Source: an uncultured bacterium (GTDB lineage Bacteria; Bacillota_I; Bacilli_A; RF39; UBA660). Taken from it: a DNA stretch of 7,052 nucleotides. A model generated the notes under the pieces. It worked only from the letters and a program-made list of their open reading frames with translations. It was not told the origin of the DNA and did not search any database. Position numbers and translations under genes: made by a program. The stretch is taken from contig CAJMOW010000069.1 in NCBI GenBank assembly GCA_905215145.1, positions 1 to 7,052 on the forward strand, in the 5' to 3' direction. How positions within the stretch are numbered: the first letter of the stretch is position 1; every line of letters starts with the position of its first letter. Positions 5,930-7,052 of the stretch are shown here, in pieces.

Positions 5930-5959
5930 ATATAAGCGAGTATAACTACTCGCTTATAT
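5930..5959. repeat. Perfect 11-bp dyad between the two M23 genes
   Basis: Arms 5930-5940 (ATATAAGCGAG) and 5949-5959 (CTCGCTTATAT) are exact inverse complements around an 8-base centre. In the minus-strand transcript this forms a stable hairpin starting at the last base of the upstream M23 stop codon. It ends 7 bases before the next gene's Shine-Dalgarno. No T-run follows in that direction, so it is not a normal terminator. It may be a processing or stabilising hairpin, a weak terminator, or an operator for a dimeric regulator. Confidence 0.7.
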
Positions 5960-7052
5960 TAGTATTTTGTAGTTCTATTTGTAAACCTAGTTCCTCTTTG
6001 TGGAAAATTAACTAATGTTCTTGGATTAACACTTTTTGCTATATAAGTATTCCAAGAAGTATAATCAGTTAAATATAAACCGTATGCTGTTGCGAAATGT
6101 AAATGTCTACCCGTAGAACATTTGTCCCAAGTTTCAACACTAGGATCGCCACCCATTATTGCAATTTTAGTATCTTTAGTTACAGTGTCACCAACAGAAA
6201 CTAAAATAGATCTTAAATGTACATATGATGTTGTATATGTAACTCCATTTATCTTATGATGTATATAAATTCTATTACCACCACAACTTGATTTCCATGT
6301 AATACCAGCAACTATTCCTGCTGCAGATGCATAAACATCAGTACTTCCAGTTAAATCAAGTCCACTATGAAAATCTGTAACAGTTCTTCCATTTAATCTA
6401 TAAGTTCTATAACCAAATTCACTACTAAACCCACCAGATATTATTGGTCTCCAAAATTTTGTATCAGCAGGTAATTGACCTCTTGTACAAACATTTATAT
6501 CATCAGTATCTTTACATCCATACTGTTTTTCATACATTTCAATGGCTTCTCGTCTAGATGCTATTTCATCTTCTATATCCATTGACAAATCTACAATTTC
6601 ATCTAATTGATTTCCAAGACTATCTAAACTTTTTGATAATTCTTGTTGTTTTTGTTCTAAGTTTTTTATGTCTTTCGATAATTTTTCTTGTTTTTCTTTA
6701 TTTTTTACAATCATATTGTTGTATTCGTCTACCAACGAATCATTATATTCAATAAGTTGTTCACTGATTGCTACTCTATATATAAAATCTGTAAATGTTT
6801 TTGCACCCATTGCATAATCTAAATACATTGTGCTACTACCAGAAATCTGATAAAAACTCATGATATCTTTAATTTGTTGTTTTTTTGATTGTATATCATT
6901 TTTTAGTTGTTCTATTTCTTGTGTTAAATTTTGAATTTCCTCTTGACTACTTTCTATTTCTTGCGTAGCATTACTTATATTTGTTTTAATATTATTTATC
7001 TGATTTTCTGTTAATTTTTTATCATTTTGCGCAGCATTATATTCATTTATGC
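5959..7052 (-). CDS. EnvC/CwlO-like coiled-coil M23 peptidase, 5' end missing
   Basis: Reading frame open to the right edge: 363 residues are visible and the N-terminus, including any signal peptide, is beyond 7052. An ATG at 6861 lies inside the coiled coil and is not the real start. About the first 63 visible residues are Gln/Glu/Lys-rich heptads. Next comes a YLDYAMGAKTFTDFIYRV segment typical of PcsB, CwlO and EnvC type coiled-coil arms, then a second long coil. Numbering from the Met at 6861, the M23 domain runs from about 137 to 285. Its zinc ligands are intact: His165 and Asp169 (FHSGLD) and His255 (GRHLHF), with His215 (YVHL). Proteins with this layout are usually switched on by FtsEX at the division site, or act as endopeptidases themselves. 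Four Cys (116, 125, 193, 248) in the exported part suggest disulphides. The FtsEX link is inferred from architecture; ftsEX is not in view. Confidence 0.9.
   Translation of the reverse strand, partial: INEYNAAQNDKKLTENQINNIKTNISNATQEIESSQEEIQNLTQEIEQLKNDIQSKKQQIKDIMSFYQISGSSTMYLDYAMGAKTFTDFIYRVAISEQLIEYNDSLVDEYNNMIVKNKEKQEKLSKDIKNLEQKQQELSKSLDSLGNQLDEIVDLSMDIEDEIASRREAIEMYEKQYGCKDTDDINVCTRGQLPADTKFWRPIISGGFSSEFGYRTYRLNGRTVTDFHSGLDLTGSTDVYASAAGIVAGITWKSSCGGNRIYIHHKINGVTYTTSYVHLRSILVSVGDTVTKDTKIAIMGGDPSVETWDKCSTGRHLHFATAYGLYLTDYTSWNTYIAKSVNPRTLVNFPQRGTRFTNRTTKY

Noticed and set aside
6558..6755. Plus-strand hydrophobic frame of 65 codons
   Set aside because: It arises as the complement of the Lys/Glu/Gln-rich coiled coil of the M23 protein, which always gives Leu/Phe-rich antisense frames.
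6859..6861. ATG that could be taken as the start of the coiled-coil M23 protein
   Set aside because: The frame stays open to 7052 with matching coiled-coil composition, there is no ribosome binding site before this ATG, and a start here would leave no signal peptide for an exported enzyme.
1..7052. CRISPR array, tRNA, rRNA, insertion sequence, defence or toxin-antitoxin genes
   Set aside because: No regular repeats, no tRNA-like cloverleaf, no transposase or phage motifs were seen. Nearly all bases are accounted for by conserved wall and sporulation genes.

Overview
This is an AT-rich stretch (roughly 70% or more A+T by eye) from an endospore-forming, low-GC Bacillota. All recognisable genes read leftward, on the minus strand, with little space between them. 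TGA ends two genes (the RpiB-type gene and the DUF421 gene) and TGG encodes Trp, so this is the standard bacterial code, not the Mycoplasma code. The order spoIID, spoIIQ, spoIIID, mbl, with a DUF1146 (YwzB-like) gene just upstream, is the arrangement known from Bacilli. Together with a SpoIIQ that has lost its zinc ligands, this points to Bacilli, perhaps an uncultured gut lineage related to Erysipelotrichia or RF39. The exact lineage is inference.

Layout in transcription order (right to left). (1) A coiled-coil plus M23 peptidase, EnvC/CwlO-like, runs off the right edge. (2) A strong 11-bp hairpin without a T-run follows. (3) Next is a membrane-anchored LysM-G5-M23 peptidase, an RpiB/LacA/LacB-family gene and a 64-residue DUF1146 gene, packed with 8-bp and overlapping junctions and closed by a terminator. 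(4) spoIID comes next. (5) spoIIQ follows with a sigma-F-like promoter and its own terminator. (6) spoIIID and mbl are coupled: the mbl Shine-Dalgarno overlaps the spoIIID stop, and a terminator follows mbl. (7) A DUF421 (YetF-type) membrane protein gene comes last, followed by the likely first codons of another gene at the left edge.

Most of these genes deal with the cell wall and the forming spore. SpoIID is the engulfment lytic transglycosylase. SpoIIQ is the forespore half of the engulfment/feeding channel and is a dead M23 domain here. SpoIIID is the mother-cell regulator. Mbl organises lateral wall growth. Two apparently intact M23 endopeptidases sit upstream. DUF421 proteins are integral membrane proteins, some of which are linked to spores.

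No new defence or mobile system is visible. The points most worth a second look are the RpiB homologue with changed active-site positions, the unexplained dyad between the two M23 genes, terminator stems that overlap stop codons in three genes, and the recurring GGTGAT-N3-ATG start signals, one of which moves the DUF421 start. No gap exceeds 300 bases.
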